64,000 nucleotides of DNA from Pseudoflavonifractor sp. Marseille-P3106 (GCA_900169975.1 LT827123.1:62001-126000), one strand, 5' to 3'; shown: positions 42,945 through 51,957, counted from the first letter of the stretch. Made by a program: numbers and translations. Notes: generated by a model not told the origin, from the letters alone.

Positions 42945-42995
42945 ACGCATCATGCATCACATGAAAATTGTACCTTATTTTTCCTGTTCAGTCAA
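42945..42995 (-). promoter_or_regulatory. promoter and heptad operator of the NSS symporter
   Basis: Minus strand TTGACT (42990-42995), 17 bases, TACAAT (42967-42972), then GTGATGCATGATGCGT (42960-42945) with heptads ATGCATG and ATGCGTT. The 5' leader is about 145 bases. Confidence 0.8.
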
Positions 42996-43073
42996 GCAGA
43001 GAAAATAAAATCAGCGGAAACCACAAAAAGGAGATTTGCTTTTTGTAGGGTCGATGGAAGAAAACGAAAGTTT

Positions 43074-43102
43074 TTGACAAAATAGACGCTTTCCTGTATG
43101 AT
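43074..43102 (+). promoter_or_regulatory. promoter of the second NSS symporter
   Basis: TTGACA (43074-43079), 17 bases, TATGAT (43097-43102). The dyad TTGGAAATTCCAA (43112-43124) lies at the start of the transcript; it differs from the tpl heptads, so regulation is probably separate. Confidence 0.75.
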
Positions 43103-43137
43103 GAGCTGTAATTGGAAATTCCAAAGGGGGAGTTTTG

Positions 43138-44508
43138 TTGAAAGAGCGAGAGACGTTTGCCTCCCGGCTGGGCTTTGTCCTGATCTCGGCCGGATGCGCC
43201 ATCGGACTGGGAAACGTATGGCGGTTTCCGTATATCGTAGGAAAATACGGCGGGGCGGCCTTTGTACTGATCTACCTGTTCTTCCTGGCGGTGATGGGGC
43301 TGCCCATCATGACCATGGAGTTTGCCGTGGGACGGGCCAGCCGGAAGAGTATCGCCGTGTCCTTCCATGTTTTGGAGCCCAGGGGGACAAGGTGGCACTG
43401 GTACAGCTGGTTCGGCATGGCGGGGAACTATATGCTCATGATGTTCTACACCACGGTGGCCGGCTGGATGCTGCTCTACTTTGTGAAGATGGGAAAAGGC
43501 GACTTCGTGGGGCTGGATGCCGCGGGGGTGGGAAACACCTTTAACGGAATGCTGGGCGATCCCGGCGTGATGCTGATCTTCATGATCCTGGTGGTGCTGA
43601 TCTGCATGGGCGTGTGTGCCAAGGGTCTGCAAAACGGCGTGGAGAAGGTCACAAAGGGGATGATGCTCTGTCTGCTGGCGCTGCTGGTGGTGCTGGCGGT
43701 GCGGGCGGTCAGTCTCCCCGGGGCGGGGAAGGGTCTGGAGTTCTATCTCAAGCCGGACTTCGGCAAGCTGGCGGAGTACGGCTGGGGCGAGGTGATCTTC
43801 GCCGCCATGGGGCAGGCCTTCTTCACCCTCTCTCTGGGCATTGGGGCCATGGCCATTTTCGGAAGCTACATTGACCGGGAGCGCCGCCTGCTGGGCGAGG
43901 CGCTGAATGTGACCGTCCTGGACACCTTTGTGGCCTTTGTGGCGGGCCTCATCATTTTCCCGTCCGCCTTCGCGTTCGGAGTCACTCCCGATGCCGGGCC
44001 CTCCCTCATCTTTGTCACACTGCCGAATATTTTCAACGCCATGCCCGGCGGGCGGCTGTGGGGGGCGCTGTTCTTCCTGTTCATGACGTTTGCCGCCCTC
44101 TCCACGGTCATTGCCGTGTTTGAGAACATCATCTCCTTCCCCATGGACAAGTGGGGGTGGAGCCGCGGCAAGTCTGTGGCGGTGAATCTGCCGCTGATCT
44201 TTGTGCTCTCTCTGCCCTGCCTGCTGGGCTTCAACCTGTGGAGCGGGGTACAGCTGCTGGGCGGCAATATCCTGGACTTTGAGGACTTTATCCTCAGCAA
44301 CAACCTCCTTCCTCTGGGCTCTCTGCTCTACCTGCTGTTCTGCGTGGCCAAGCGGGGCTGGGGCTGGGACAATTTTCTGGAGGAGGCCAATGCCGGCAAG
44401 GGCCTGCGCTTTCCCAAGGCGCTGCGCTTTTACATGAAGTGGATCGTGCCGGTGATGATCCTGTTCATCTTCTTCATGGGATACAAGGAGAAATTTTTCC
44501 CGGGATAA
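43138..44508 (+). CDS. second NSS-family Na+-coupled symporter
   Basis: About 456 residues, 11-12 TM segments. The TM1 signature is FVLISAGCAIGLGNVWRFPY, closer to the canonical NSS motif than the copy at 41469. TM6 reads FFTLSLGIGAMAIFGSYIDR. Start is TTG 43138 after AAAGGGGGAG; the adjacent TTG 43135 is also possible. It is divergent from the first NSS gene and lacks the heptad operator, so a different amino-acid substrate is likely. A strong terminator follows. Confidence 0.9.
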   Translation: MKERETFASRLGFVLISAGCAIGLGNVWRFPYIVGKYGGAAFVLIYLFFLAVMGLPIMTMEFAVGRASRKSIAVSFHVLEPRGTRWHWYSWFGMAGNYMLMMFYTTVAGWMLLYFVKMGKGDFVGLDAAGVGNTFNGMLGDPGVMLIFMILVVLICMGVCAKGLQNGVEKVTKGMMLCLLALLVVLAVRAVSLPGAGKGLEFYLKPDFGKLAEYGWGEVIFAAMGQAFFTLSLGIGAMAIFGSYIDRERRLLGEALNVTVLDTFVAFVAGLIIFPSAFAFGVTPDAGPSLIFVTLPNIFNAMPGGRLWGALFFLFMTFAALSTVIAVFENIISFPMDKWGWSRGKSVAVNLPLIFVLSLPCLLGFNLWSGVQLLGGNILDFEDFILSNNLLPLGSLLYLLFCVAKRGWGWDNFLEEANAGKGLRFPKALRFYMKWIVPVMILFIFFMGYKEKFFPG

Positions 44509-44514
44509 AGAAAA

Positions 44515-44552
44515 GGCGCCCGGATCCTCACAGAGGATCCGGGCGCCTTTTT
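44515..44552 (+). terminator. terminator of the second NSS gene
   Basis: 14-bp perfect stem (44515-44528 with 44534-44547), loop CACAG, then TTTTT. Confidence 0.9.
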
Positions 44553-44581
44553 GGTCTCAAAAATGTTGCCGCCAGTTTGGC

Positions 44582-45298
44582 TCAGTCCCGCCGTTTGCCA
44601 AAAATCCGCAGCACATAGAGGAACAGATTGACAAAGTCCAGATAGAGTTGCAGGGCGGAGTAGATGCTCGCCTTGCGCAGGACAATCTCGTCACGGCTGT
44701 AATAGGTGTAGAGGGCTTTGATCTTCTGGGTGTCGTAGGCGGTGAAGCCCAGGAAAATAATAAGCCCGATGGTACAGGCCAACCGGTCCATGGCCGCCAG
44801 GCCCGGGATGAGGAGCATCAGCAGATTGGCGATGATCAGGAAAATGAGCCCTCCGACGAGCACCGTGCGCATCCGGGAGAGGTCGATGCCGGTGAAGTAT
44901 CCGAATACCGCCATGCCGCCGAAGTAGAGAGCGGTGGCCGCAAAGACCAGAATCAGACTGGGCAGCTCAAAAATCAGAAAATAAGCGGAAAAGACCAGCC
45001 CGTTGAGAATGGCATAGAGGAAAAAGAACACGGTGGCCGTTCCGGACGAAATGCGGTGGAGGAACGCGGTCATGCCGATCACCACCGCCAGCTCCGCCGC
45101 CAGAAGAATCAGCTGGATGCCCGGAATGGAAAAGACATAGAAAATGGCCCCGGTGGCGTAACTGCCGAAGGACACCGCAAAAGTCACCAGCAGCCCCAGG
45201 AACATCAGAAGAAAGGTCTTGGCGGTATAGCGGCCCACGCTCTCTCCAGCCACGCCAAGCTCCTGCCGCCGCTCCTGCTCGTAAAAGTTTTCTCCCAT
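44582..45298 (-). CDS. Bax inhibitor-1/YccA-family membrane protein
   Basis: 238 residues with seven TM segments in the BI-1 arrangement. The C-terminal part LGFTAYDTQKIKALYTYYSR with two Asp and ALQLYLDFVNLFLYVLRIFG is the family hallmark; the Asp pair forms the proton/Ca2+-sensitive latch in characterised members. The N-terminal 25 residues are cytoplasmic. Single gene with start ATG 45298 after GTGAGAT. Usually involved in membrane-protein quality control or Ca2+ leak; the role here is unknown. Confidence 0.9.
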   Translation of the reverse strand: MGENFYEQERRQELGVAGESVGRYTAKTFLLMFLGLLVTFAVSFGSYATGAIFYVFSIPGIQLILLAAELAVVIGMTAFLHRISSGTATVFFFLYAILNGLVFSAYFLIFELPSLILVFAATALYFGGMAVFGYFTGIDLSRMRTVLVGGLIFLIIANLLMLLIPGLAAMDRLACTIGLIIFLGFTAYDTQKIKALYTYYSRDEIVLRKASIYSALQLYLDFVNLFLYVLRIFGKRRD

Positions 45299-45446
45299 AA
45301 TCTCACCTCAGTTTTTTGGATTGCCGCACCAGTATAACAGGTTTCCACGCTTTGCGCAAGAAAAGCCATCCTTTTTCTTCCAGAATGATCCCGCTTCTAT
45401 TCCGACCTGTCCCACGCTATATATAAATGGAAGGGAGGCGGTGGCA

Positions 45447-45713
45447 TTGAAGCCGGAGCAAATTCAGAGCGACGGGATGACCCGTCTTGCGGTATGTGTG
45501 GTCATCGCAGTCGCGGCGGTTTATGCCGCGGAGAAGCTGTGCGCCGGGAAAGGGTATCCCCTCTGGGAAAAGTACGGTCCCTGGCTGACGGAAAACAAGA
45601 TCCAGGCCATCGCGGTCGCGGCCGCGGTGCTCTACGGAGCGTCCCTGGCCCTCTGGCCTGCGGAGAAAAAGCCTTCCGTCCCGCCGGAGGAGGATGGCTT
45701 TTCCCCCTGCTGA
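45447..45713 (+). CDS. 88-residue membrane protein of unknown function
   Basis: Start TTG 45447 lies eight bases after GGGAGG; GTG 45441 in the same frame is too close. The product starts MKPEQIQSDGMTRLAVCVVI and has two hydrophobic segments (~14-30 and ~55-72, AIAVAAAVLYGASLALW) separated by a Tyr/Trp-containing loop. It ends six bases before the stop of the convergent ROK gene. Codon use matches the chromosome. No family recognised. Confidence 0.65.
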   Translation: MKPEQIQSDGMTRLAVCVVIAVAAVYAAEKLCAGKGYPLWEKYGPWLTENKIQAIAVAAAVLYGASLALWPAEKKPSVPPEEDGFSPC

Positions 45714-45719
45714 GTGAGT

Positions 45720-46670
45720 TCAGCGGTAAAGCGGGAGAAGGGCGGCCCCGATGATGCCGGCGTCGTTGCCCAGCTCCGCGGTGCAGATACGGGTCCGACG
45801 GGCGGCGTCCCGGGTGAATTCCTCCCGGTCCGCCAGCGCGCGGACGGGGCCCAGCAGATAGTCTCCCTGTTTGGCCACGCCGCCGCCCACACAGAGGACC
45901 TCCGGCTGGAAGAGGTGAATGAGGTTGATGATTCCGCAGGCCAGGTCGGCGGTATACGCCTCCACCACGCCCCGGGCGGCGGCGTCCCCCGCCTGGGCGG
46001 CGTCAAAGGCTGTTTTGCCGTCTACTGTCTCCAGCGTGGGGGCAAAGCGCCACAGGCCGCTCTCAGGATGGGCCTGCATCGCCTCCCGGGTGGAGCGGAT
46101 GAGGCCGGTGGCCGAGGCGTAGGTCTCCCAGCAGCCCCGGCGGCCGCAGGTGCATTCCCGACCGCCCCGGTGGGTGACCATGTGCCCGGCCTCCATTCCG
46201 GCGTAGTTGAAGCCGGTGAAGAGCCTGCCGTCCAGCACGGCCCCGGAACCCACGCCGGTGCCCAGCGTCACGGCCACCAGGGAGCGGAAGGGCTTTCCGG
46301 CTCCGGCGGCGAACTCCCCCAGGGCGGCGGCGTTGGCGTCATTTTCCAGCAGGGCGGGCAGGGAGAGGCGCTCCTCCACCAGTTGGGCCAGAGACACATG
46401 ATCCAGCCCCAGATTGAAAGCATGCTCCACCACTCCCGCCGCCGGATCGATGGAGCCGGGAGAGGCCACGCCCACAGACCGGGCCGCCTCCGGGGCGATC
46501 CCGGCGGCGCGGCAGGCCTCCCTGGCGGCCTGCGCAATGGCGTCCGCCACCGCTTCGGCGCCCCGGGGCGTGGGGCGGCTGAACTTGCCCAGCAGACGGC
46601 CCGTCTCGTCCGTCAGTCCGGCGGCCACGTTGGTGCCGCCCAGGTCGATTCCGATATAGTACACATCCAT
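45720..46670 (-). CDS. ROK-family sugar kinase (probable glucokinase)
   Basis: 316 residues. YYIGIDLGGTNVAAGLTDET is the phosphate-1 motif, LLENDANAAALGEF carries the catalytic Asp, LGTGVGSGAVLDGRLFTGFN is the phosphate-2 region, and ECTCGRRGCWETYAS is the ROK zinc motif. Phosphorylates glucose or a related hexose with ATP. Start ATG 46670 is chosen because the family begins at this Met; upstream sequence in the frame is not conserved. It is convergent with the small membrane protein gene. Confidence 0.92.
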   Translation of the reverse strand: MDVYYIGIDLGGTNVAAGLTDETGRLLGKFSRPTPRGAEAVADAIAQAAREACRAAGIAPEAARSVGVASPGSIDPAAGVVEHAFNLGLDHVSLAQLVEERLSLPALLENDANAAALGEFAAGAGKPFRSLVAVTLGTGVGSGAVLDGRLFTGFNYAGMEAGHMVTHRGGRECTCGRRGCWETYASATGLIRSTREAMQAHPESGLWRFAPTLETVDGKTAFDAAQAGDAAARGVVEAYTADLACGIINLIHLFQPEVLCVGGGVAKQGDYLLGPVRALADREEFTRDAARRTRICTAELGNDAGIIGAALLPLYR

Positions 46671-46780
46671 CACCCTGTCTTCCCGATTGTCCCCCATTAC
46701 GTGCGGGGCGATTGATCTCTTACTTTGATTATAATCCGGATCCGCGCCGGTGAACAGAGAAAAGCGGACTTTTTGACCGT

Positions 46781-47281
46781 TCATTCTCCGGGCAGAAATT
46801 CTTCGCACACGGCTCCGCGCCAGTCCGGTCCGGCCAGAGCTGTGAAGAGGAATCCCTCCCAAAGGGAGCGTTCCCCGGGGAGGAGCAGGGGCACGGGGAT
46901 CTCCCGGGCCGGGCGGCGCAGTCCCTCCCCGGTGCACTTGACTCGGGCCTCCTTCATGGTCCAAAGGGTATAGAAGTCGGTCCAGGTGCGGCCCCTGGCA
47001 GAGAACCAGTCAAATTCCCGGTCATCCAGAACATATCGGGGAAGGCTCTCCCGCCGGGGCCGGAGCCGCTCTACGTCGGCCCCCACGGTTCGCTCCGACA
47101 CCGCGCACATCCCCAGTTCCCCGGCGTGACTCAGGCTGAACCGGCAGTCGGGCCGGGCGGGAAACCAGGGTTTGCCCCCGGGCAGGGCGGCGATCTCCGG
47201 CAGAGGGACGAGTCCCCATACCTCTTCGGCCAGCCCCGCCAGCAATGCCCGCACATCACCCGGCGCTACTTGCCAATTCAT
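46781..47281 (-). CDS. second Sfp-type phosphopantetheinyl transferase
   Basis: 166 residues. KPWFPARPDCRFSLSHAGEL near 40, VGADVERLRPRRESL near 68 with the Mg-binding Asp, and FYTLWTMKEARVKCTGEGL near 103-121 are the three PPTase motifs. Start ATG 47281 has GGAGGG nine bases upstream. It is a stand-alone chromosomal gene, outside any biosynthetic cluster, so it probably serves general carrier proteins or was the host's original Sfp-like enzyme. It differs in sequence from the copy in the integrative element at 176-709. Confidence 0.88.
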   Translation of the reverse strand: MNWQVAPGDVRALLAGLAEEVWGLVPLPEIAALPGGKPWFPARPDCRFSLSHAGELGMCAVSERTVGADVERLRPRRESLPRYVLDDREFDWFSARGRTWTDFYTLWTMKEARVKCTGEGLRRPAREIPVPLLLPGERSLWEGFLFTALAGPDWRGAVCEEFLPGE

Positions 47282-47377
47282 TAAAACAGCCCTCCATTTC
47301 CGCTTAAGAAATATTTTAGCATTTTTTATCTTCCCAGTGCAAGGTTTTGGGTGTAAAATATAAACTAAACATTGCGT

Positions 47378-47432
47378 GTTCCGCTGTGGCGTCCCGGGTG
47401 GGGCCCCGCCGCCCGGAACGCCACAGCGGAAC
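47378..47432. repeat. long GC-rich inverted repeat upstream of a zinc-ribbon gene
   Basis: A 15-bp perfect outer stem (47378-47392 with 47418-47432) plus five further pairs after one mismatch, loop ~13 bases containing GGGGCCCC. No T run follows on either strand, so it is not a standard terminator. It lies 35 bases before the start of the zinc-ribbon gene, in its leader. Confidence 0.7.
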
Positions 47433-47466
47433 AAACGCCCCCTGCGGAAAAAAGGAGGAATTTCCC

Positions 47467-47679
47467 GTGGAGCAAAAGCTGTATACCTGCCCCAAGTGCG
47501 GATGCACCACCTATGAGCACGACCAGTTCCAGGCCACCGGCGGCAATTTTGCCAAGGTGTTCGACATTCAAAACAAAAAATTTACCACCATCACCTGCAC
47601 CCGCTGCGGCTATACGGAGCTCTATAAGCAGCAGACCGACGACGCATGGAATATTCTGGACTTTCTGATCGGAAACTGA
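47467..47679 (+). CDS. zinc-ribbon protein (DUF2082 type)
   Basis: 70 residues: YTCPKCGCTTYEHDQFQATG then TTITCTRCGYTELYKQQ and a C-terminal WNILDFLIGN. Two CxxC pairs form a rubredoxin-like zinc ribbon, as in the small nucleic-acid-binding family PF09855 (recalled). Start is GTG 47467, eight bases after GGAGG; the ORF upstream of it runs through the inverted repeat and is not coding-like. Function in bacteria unknown. Confidence 0.85.
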   Translation: MEQKLYTCPKCGCTTYEHDQFQATGGNFAKVFDIQNKKFTTITCTRCGYTELYKQQTDDAWNILDFLIGN

Positions 47680-47702
47680 CAGAGGAACAGAAGGGCGGCA
47701 CG

Positions 47703-47903
47703 ATGGAGTACATTGCGGCGAAGCCGCGTCCGTCTGTTCACTCCACCGAGGAAAACAAGGCCGTGACGATGGATCAGTCCATTTTTACGGCTGACAGCGG
47801 CGAATATGCGAAAACCTATCTGGTGGAAAACCCGGCTCCCGCATTTTCCGGCAAAGTTTTCCCGGAAGGGACGTTGGAAGGCTGTGCGGTGTTCCAGGTG
47901 TAA
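47703..47903 (+). CDS. 66-residue hypothetical protein
   Basis: ATG 47703 follows AAGGGCGG at a short distance. The product begins MEYIAAKPRPSVHSTEENKA and ends FPEGTLEGCAVFQV. It follows the zinc-ribbon stop by 23 bases. No hydrophobic segment or known motif; it may be a remnant of a larger gene or a real small protein. Confidence is low because family support and start are weak. Confidence 0.35.
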   Translation: MEYIAAKPRPSVHSTEENKAVTMDQSIFTADSGEYAKTYLVENPAPAFSGKVFPEGTLEGCAVFQV

Positions 47904-48046
47904 ATCTCTGATACAGCGCCTAAAATTGCGCGCGGAAACAGCGGCGATGGGACCGGAGGCATCTGGTTCGGTCTGACATAACTGTTTTTTGCGGGCGGGT
48001 TCGAAACCGGCCCCGCCGGAAGAGCAGAAAAAGGAATTTGCGATTC

Positions 48047-48079
48047 GCAGCCAGCGGCACAGGCCGCTGGCTGCTTTTT
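48047..48079 (+). terminator. terminator in the gap before the two-component system
   Basis: 12-bp stem (48047-48058 with 48063-48074), 4-base loop, then TTTTT. The gap 47904-48250 otherwise holds only the unassigned promoter of the regulator gene. Confidence 0.85.
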
Positions 48080-48250
48080 CTGTGCGGGGTCCGTGCCCTC
48101 CGCGAACGGTCGGGGAGCCCCAGACATTCTTGCGGCGGGAAATTTTTGCTCTTTTGTGTTATACTGGCAGAGGATTTAAATACTTCTTAAAACTTTTCCC
48201 CCGTTCCATTTAAAGATCGGTATCTATACTGTGGAATATGAGGTGATTGC

Positions 48251-48952
48251 ATGTATACCATTCTCATCTGTGACGACGACCGGGACATTGTCTCCGCCCT
48301 GGAGATCTATCTCACCAGCGAGGGCTACCGCACCCTGGCCGCCTATGATGGTGCGCAGGCTCTGAAGGCGGTGGAGGAAAACGACATCCATCTCATTCTA
48401 ATGGATGTGATGATGCCCAATCTGGACGGTATCCGGGCCACTGCGAAGCTGCGGGAGCACTGCAACGTGCCCATTATCCTTCTCACGGCCAAGAGCGAGG
48501 ATGCCGACAAGGTGCTGGGGCTGAACATCGGGGCCGACGACTATGTCACCAAGCCCTTCAATCCCATGGAGGTCATGGCCAGGGTGAAGAGCCAGCTGCG
48601 GCGCTACACCACGCTGGGCGGCCGGAGCGGCGTGGGGGAGGGGGACTCCGCGCTCCTCCGAAACGGCGGGGTCGTGCTGGACGACGGGGCCAAGACGGTG
48701 ACTGTGGACGGAGAGAGCGTGAGCCTGACGCCGCTGGAGTTCAGCATTCTGCGCCTGCTGCTCCAGCACCCCGGCCAGGTCTTTTCCACTGCCCAGATCT
48801 ACGAACAGGTATGGAACGACCCGGCCTACGGCTCGGAGAACACCGTGGCTGTCCACATCCGGCACCTCCGGGAAAAAATTGAGATCGACCCCGCCAACCC
48901 GCGCTACATCAAGGTGGTCTGGGGTCTGGGATATAAAATGGAGAAGGTATGA
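48251..48952 (+). CDS. OmpR/PhoB-family response regulator
   Basis: 233 residues. Receiver (~1-120): ILICDDDRDIVSALEIYL acidic pocket, LILMDVMMPNLDG phospho-acceptor Asp, PIILLTAKSE, and DDYVTKPFNP Lys. Winged-helix output (~140-230): LTPLEFSILRLLLQHPGQVF and ENTVAVHIRHLREKIEIDP, ending WGLGYKME. ATG 48251 follows GAGGTGA. It overlaps the sensor kinase start by ATGA, so it is the partner. The regulon is unknown; no target operators were identified in the window. Confidence 0.95.
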   Translation: MYTILICDDDRDIVSALEIYLTSEGYRTLAAYDGAQALKAVEENDIHLILMDVMMPNLDGIRATAKLREHCNVPIILLTAKSEDADKVLGLNIGADDYVTKPFNPMEVMARVKSQLRRYTTLGGRSGVGEGDSALLRNGGVVLDDGAKTVTVDGESVSLTPLEFSILRLLLQHPGQVFSTAQIYEQVWNDPAYGSENTVAVHIRHLREKIEIDPANPRYIKVVWGLGYKMEKV

Positions 48953-50973
48953 TGAAACATGATATTCGCTCCAACGCCCTGGTCAAAGCCGTCTCGGTTT
49001 TGATCGTCGTTTCCCTGGGCGTAGCCGCCTTCTTCGGCTGGGTCTACTGCGGGATCCACTGGGACACTCTCTTCGACATCGGAGACTACACCTATTCCGC
49101 CGCATACACCCAGGCCATGAACGGCAAGTATTCCCGGCTCATGGAGCTGCTGCACTACGAAAAAGCCCTCTCCCTGGGCGGCACCCTGAGCTACACCGAC
49201 CAGAAGGCATACGAAGCCCGCCGGGAGGCCCTGGAGCCTTCGGTCACAAACTTCCGCTACATCGTCCGGGACAACGCCACCGGCAAGATCCTGTACAGCA
49301 CCATGGGGGAGGACAGCCTGGCCAACGTGAGCGACGTGCAGACCTCCCTGTGGAACTGGTCCCCTTCTTACTCAGGCACAGACTACGATGCGGACACGGG
49401 GCTCTACACCTATTATGACGACATCGGCCGGGCGTATACGGCGTCCGAGCCCCCCGGCAGCGGTCCGGCGGAGGAGAAAACGGAGCTCGCCGTGGAGTAC
49501 GGTGTTGACCGGAACCTGCCGGTGCAGGACGAATTCACCGCCGCCCGTGACTCCTTCACCAAGGGGGACATGGATTACCTCTATCTCACCTGCATCCTCA
49601 CCGTGGCCTTCCTCATTTTCTCGGTGTTCCTGATGTGCTGCGCCGGGCGGCGCAGGCACGCCGACGGCTTTGTCCTCAACTGGCAGGACAAGATCCCCTA
49701 CGACCTCTACCTGTGCCTGTCCGCCGCCGCCCTCTGCGGCTGCGGGGCCATCGCCGTCCAGAGCCTGGAGAGCGCCATTTTCTATTACGGCGGAGAGCCC
49801 TACGCCGGAGCCCTCTACGGCACGGCCGGGGTCGCCCTCGCCGCCGGGTTCGGCCTCTACGCCGCCCTCCTCATGACCACCGCCACCCGGTGCAAGACCC
49901 GCACCCTCTTCCGCAACACCCTGATCTGGCGGCTGTGCGCCTGGATCGGCCGGGGCTGCGGACATCTGGGGGGCTGGTGGAAAACCACCTTCGGAAGCTG
50001 GGACGTCACCAAACGGGCCGTTCTCTGGTTCCTTCTCTATCTGGCAGGCACCGTCCTCACGGGGCTGACGGTTTTTCTGATCCCCTTCTACCAGGGCGCG
50101 GCTCTCTATCTGCTGTGCCGGTGGGTGAAGGAGTGGAAGGTGATCCGGACCGGGACCCGGGCCATTGTGGGGGGGCGGCCGGACACGGTGATCGATACCG
50201 CCGGGATGCAGCGCTTCCCCGACCTGGCCGAGCATGCCGAACAGCTCAATGATCTGGGCAGCGCCATCAACTCCGCTGTGGAGGAGCGGATGAAATCGGA
50301 GCGGATGAAGGCCGAGCTCATCACCAACGTCTCCCACGACCTGAAAACGCCCCTCACCTCCATCATCAACTATGTGGATCTGCTCAAAAAAGAGGACATT
50401 CCGAATGAGAAGGCGCAGGAGTACATCGGGGTGCTGGATCGAAAGAGCCAGCGGCTGAAAAAGCTGACCGAGGACCTGGTGGAGGCCTCCAAGGCGTCCA
50501 CCGGCGCGCTGAATGTGGAGCGGGAGCGGCTGGGGGTGACCCAGCTGGTGAGTCAGGCGCTGGGGGAGTACAGTGAGAAGCTGTCCGCCGCCGGGCTGAC
50601 GCCGGTGGTCACCCTGCCGGAAGAGGAGGTCTTCGTCTATGCCGACGGCCGTCACTTCTGGCGGATCCTGGACAATCTGATGGGCAACTGCGTCAAATAC
50701 GCCATGCCGGGCACCCGGGTCTATCTGGATGTGACCGCCTGGGACGGACGCGTGACGCTGCTGCTGAAAAACATCTCCGCCACCCAGCTCAATGTCGCCC
50801 CCGAGCAGCTCATGGAGCGCTTTGTCCGGGGGGATGAGAGCCGCACCACGGAGGGCAGCGGCCTGGGGCTGTCCATCGCCCGGAGCCTTACCGAACTTCA
50901 GGACGGCACATTCCGGGTGGAGGTGGACGGTGACCTGTTCAAGGCCGTGGTGAGTTTCCCGGAGATGAAATAG
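48949..50973 (+). CDS. sensor histidine kinase, large extracellular loop and multi-TM core
   Basis: 674 residues. One TM near 15-35, an extracytoplasmic region (~40-205, including YDADTGLYTYYDDIGRAYTA), a cluster of four or so TM segments (~205-400), then the kinase core: NVSHDLKTPLTSIINYVDLL (phospho-His near 465), NLMGNCVKYAMPGTRVYL (N box) and TEGSGLGLSIARSLTELQDG (G2 box). Architecture resembles the vancomycin-resistance/cell-envelope kinases of Clostridia. Followed by a strong bidirectional terminator. Confidence 0.92.
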   Translation: MMKHDIRSNALVKAVSVLIVVSLGVAAFFGWVYCGIHWDTLFDIGDYTYSAAYTQAMNGKYSRLMELLHYEKALSLGGTLSYTDQKAYEARREALEPSVTNFRYIVRDNATGKILYSTMGEDSLANVSDVQTSLWNWSPSYSGTDYDADTGLYTYYDDIGRAYTASEPPGSGPAEEKTELAVEYGVDRNLPVQDEFTAARDSFTKGDMDYLYLTCILTVAFLIFSVFLMCCAGRRRHADGFVLNWQDKIPYDLYLCLSAAALCGCGAIAVQSLESAIFYYGGEPYAGALYGTAGVALAAGFGLYAALLMTTATRCKTRTLFRNTLIWRLCAWIGRGCGHLGGWWKTTFGSWDVTKRAVLWFLLYLAGTVLTGLTVFLIPFYQGAALYLLCRWVKEWKVIRTGTRAIVGGRPDTVIDTAGMQRFPDLAEHAEQLNDLGSAINSAVEERMKSERMKAELITNVSHDLKTPLTSIINYVDLLKKEDIPNEKAQEYIGVLDRKSQRLKKLTEDLVEASKASTGALNVERERLGVTQLVSQALGEYSEKLSAAGLTPVVTLPEEEVFVYADGRHFWRILDNLMGNCVKYAMPGTRVYLDVTAWDGRVTLLLKNISATQLNVAPEQLMERFVRGDESRTTEGSGLGLSIARSLTELQDGTFRVEVDGDLFKAVVSFPEMK

Positions 50974-50980
50974 GAGAGAA

Positions 50981-51022
50981 AGAGCGGGGAGACACGCCGG
51001 GCGGCGTGTCTCCCCGCTCTTT
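50981..51022. terminator. bidirectional terminator
   Basis: 18-bp perfect stem (50981-50998 with 51003-51020), 4-base loop GGGC, then TTCTT; separates convergent kinase and DegV genes. Confidence 0.85.
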
Positions 51023-51030
51023 CTTGATTT

Positions 51031-51909
51031 TCAGTCCAAAAGCTGGATAGCGGCGCCCAGCACGCCTTTTCCGATATAAACGCTGAGCGTGGCATCCAAA
51101 TGGGAGTCCCAAATGTGCTGACAGCCGGGGATGGTTGCCATCAGGTCGGCCTTCATCTGTTCCATCTCCATCTGGGCGCCTCCGTTGGCCACAGCCAGAT
51201 TGAATTTCCGATGTGTTCCCAAATGCTCCCGCACCAGGGAGATGAATTTTTCCATCGCCTGCCTGCGGCCCCGGACCTTGGCGATGCTCTGGAGCTGGCC
51301 GTCGGGCGCGAAGGTGATGATGGGCTTGATGTTCAAAAGCGTTCCGGCCAGAGCGGTCACCTTGCCGATGCGCCCGCCCTTTTGGAGGTACTCCAGCGTG
51401 TCCACCGTGAAGTAGGGGAACGTGTTTTTCAGCAGGAATGGCACCCGTTCCCGGACAAGGGTCTCCCAGCTCATGCCGTCCAGAATGTCCTCCCAAAGCT
51501 GGAGGACCACCATGCCAATGCCCAGAGAACCGCTGAGCGTATCAAAGACCACAGCCTCCAGGTCCTGACGGTTCACGCACTGAAGGCGCACCATGTTGTA
51601 GGTCCCGGAGAGGCCGGAGGAGAGGGGGAGCACAATGACTTTTTCATAGCCGTCGTCCCGGATGCGGTCCAGGGTTTCTGCCACCCGGAGCAGATCGGGC
51701 AGAGAGGTGCGGGGGAGCTGGCCCAGATCCAGGCGGCGGTAGATCTCCCCGGCGGAGATGTCCTCCCCGTCCCGGAATTCGCCGTCCACGCAGGAAATGC
51801 GCAGGGGGACCATATAGATGGGCCTGCCCTGCCGATGTCGCTCCTCCAGATCGGCGCAGGAGTCCACCAGAAAGGCGATTTTTTCAGGGTTCAAATGAAA
51901 TTCCTCCAT
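51031..51909 (-). CDS. DegV-family fatty-acid-binding protein
   Basis: 292 residues. IAFLVDSCADLEERHRQ at the start, VPLRISCVDGEFRDGEDIS, RTSLPDLL, VIVLPLSSGLSGTYNMV and the C-terminal GAQMEMEQ/ YIGKGVLGAA segments are the DegV (FakB-like) landmarks, where the S-S-G-L-S-G-T loop holds the carboxylate. Supplies or senses fatty acids for FakA-type phosphorylation. Start ATG 51909 follows GGAGG at 10 bases. Divergent from a TetR regulator with an intervening palindrome, so it may be controlled by it. Confidence 0.92.
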   Translation of the reverse strand: MEEFHLNPEKIAFLVDSCADLEERHRQGRPIYMVPLRISCVDGEFRDGEDISAGEIYRRLDLGQLPRTSLPDLLRVAETLDRIRDDGYEKVIVLPLSSGLSGTYNMVRLQCVNRQDLEAVVFDTLSGSLGIGMVVLQLWEDILDGMSWETLVRERVPFLLKNTFPYFTVDTLEYLQKGGRIGKVTALAGTLLNIKPIITFAPDGQLQSIAKVRGRRQAMEKFISLVREHLGTHRKFNLAVANGGAQMEMEQMKADLMATIPGCQHIWDSHLDATLSVYIGKGVLGAAIQLLD

Positions 51910-51957
51910 CGGTTGACAGCCTCCCGGCGTCACCGTATAATAAAATAAATATAAAAC

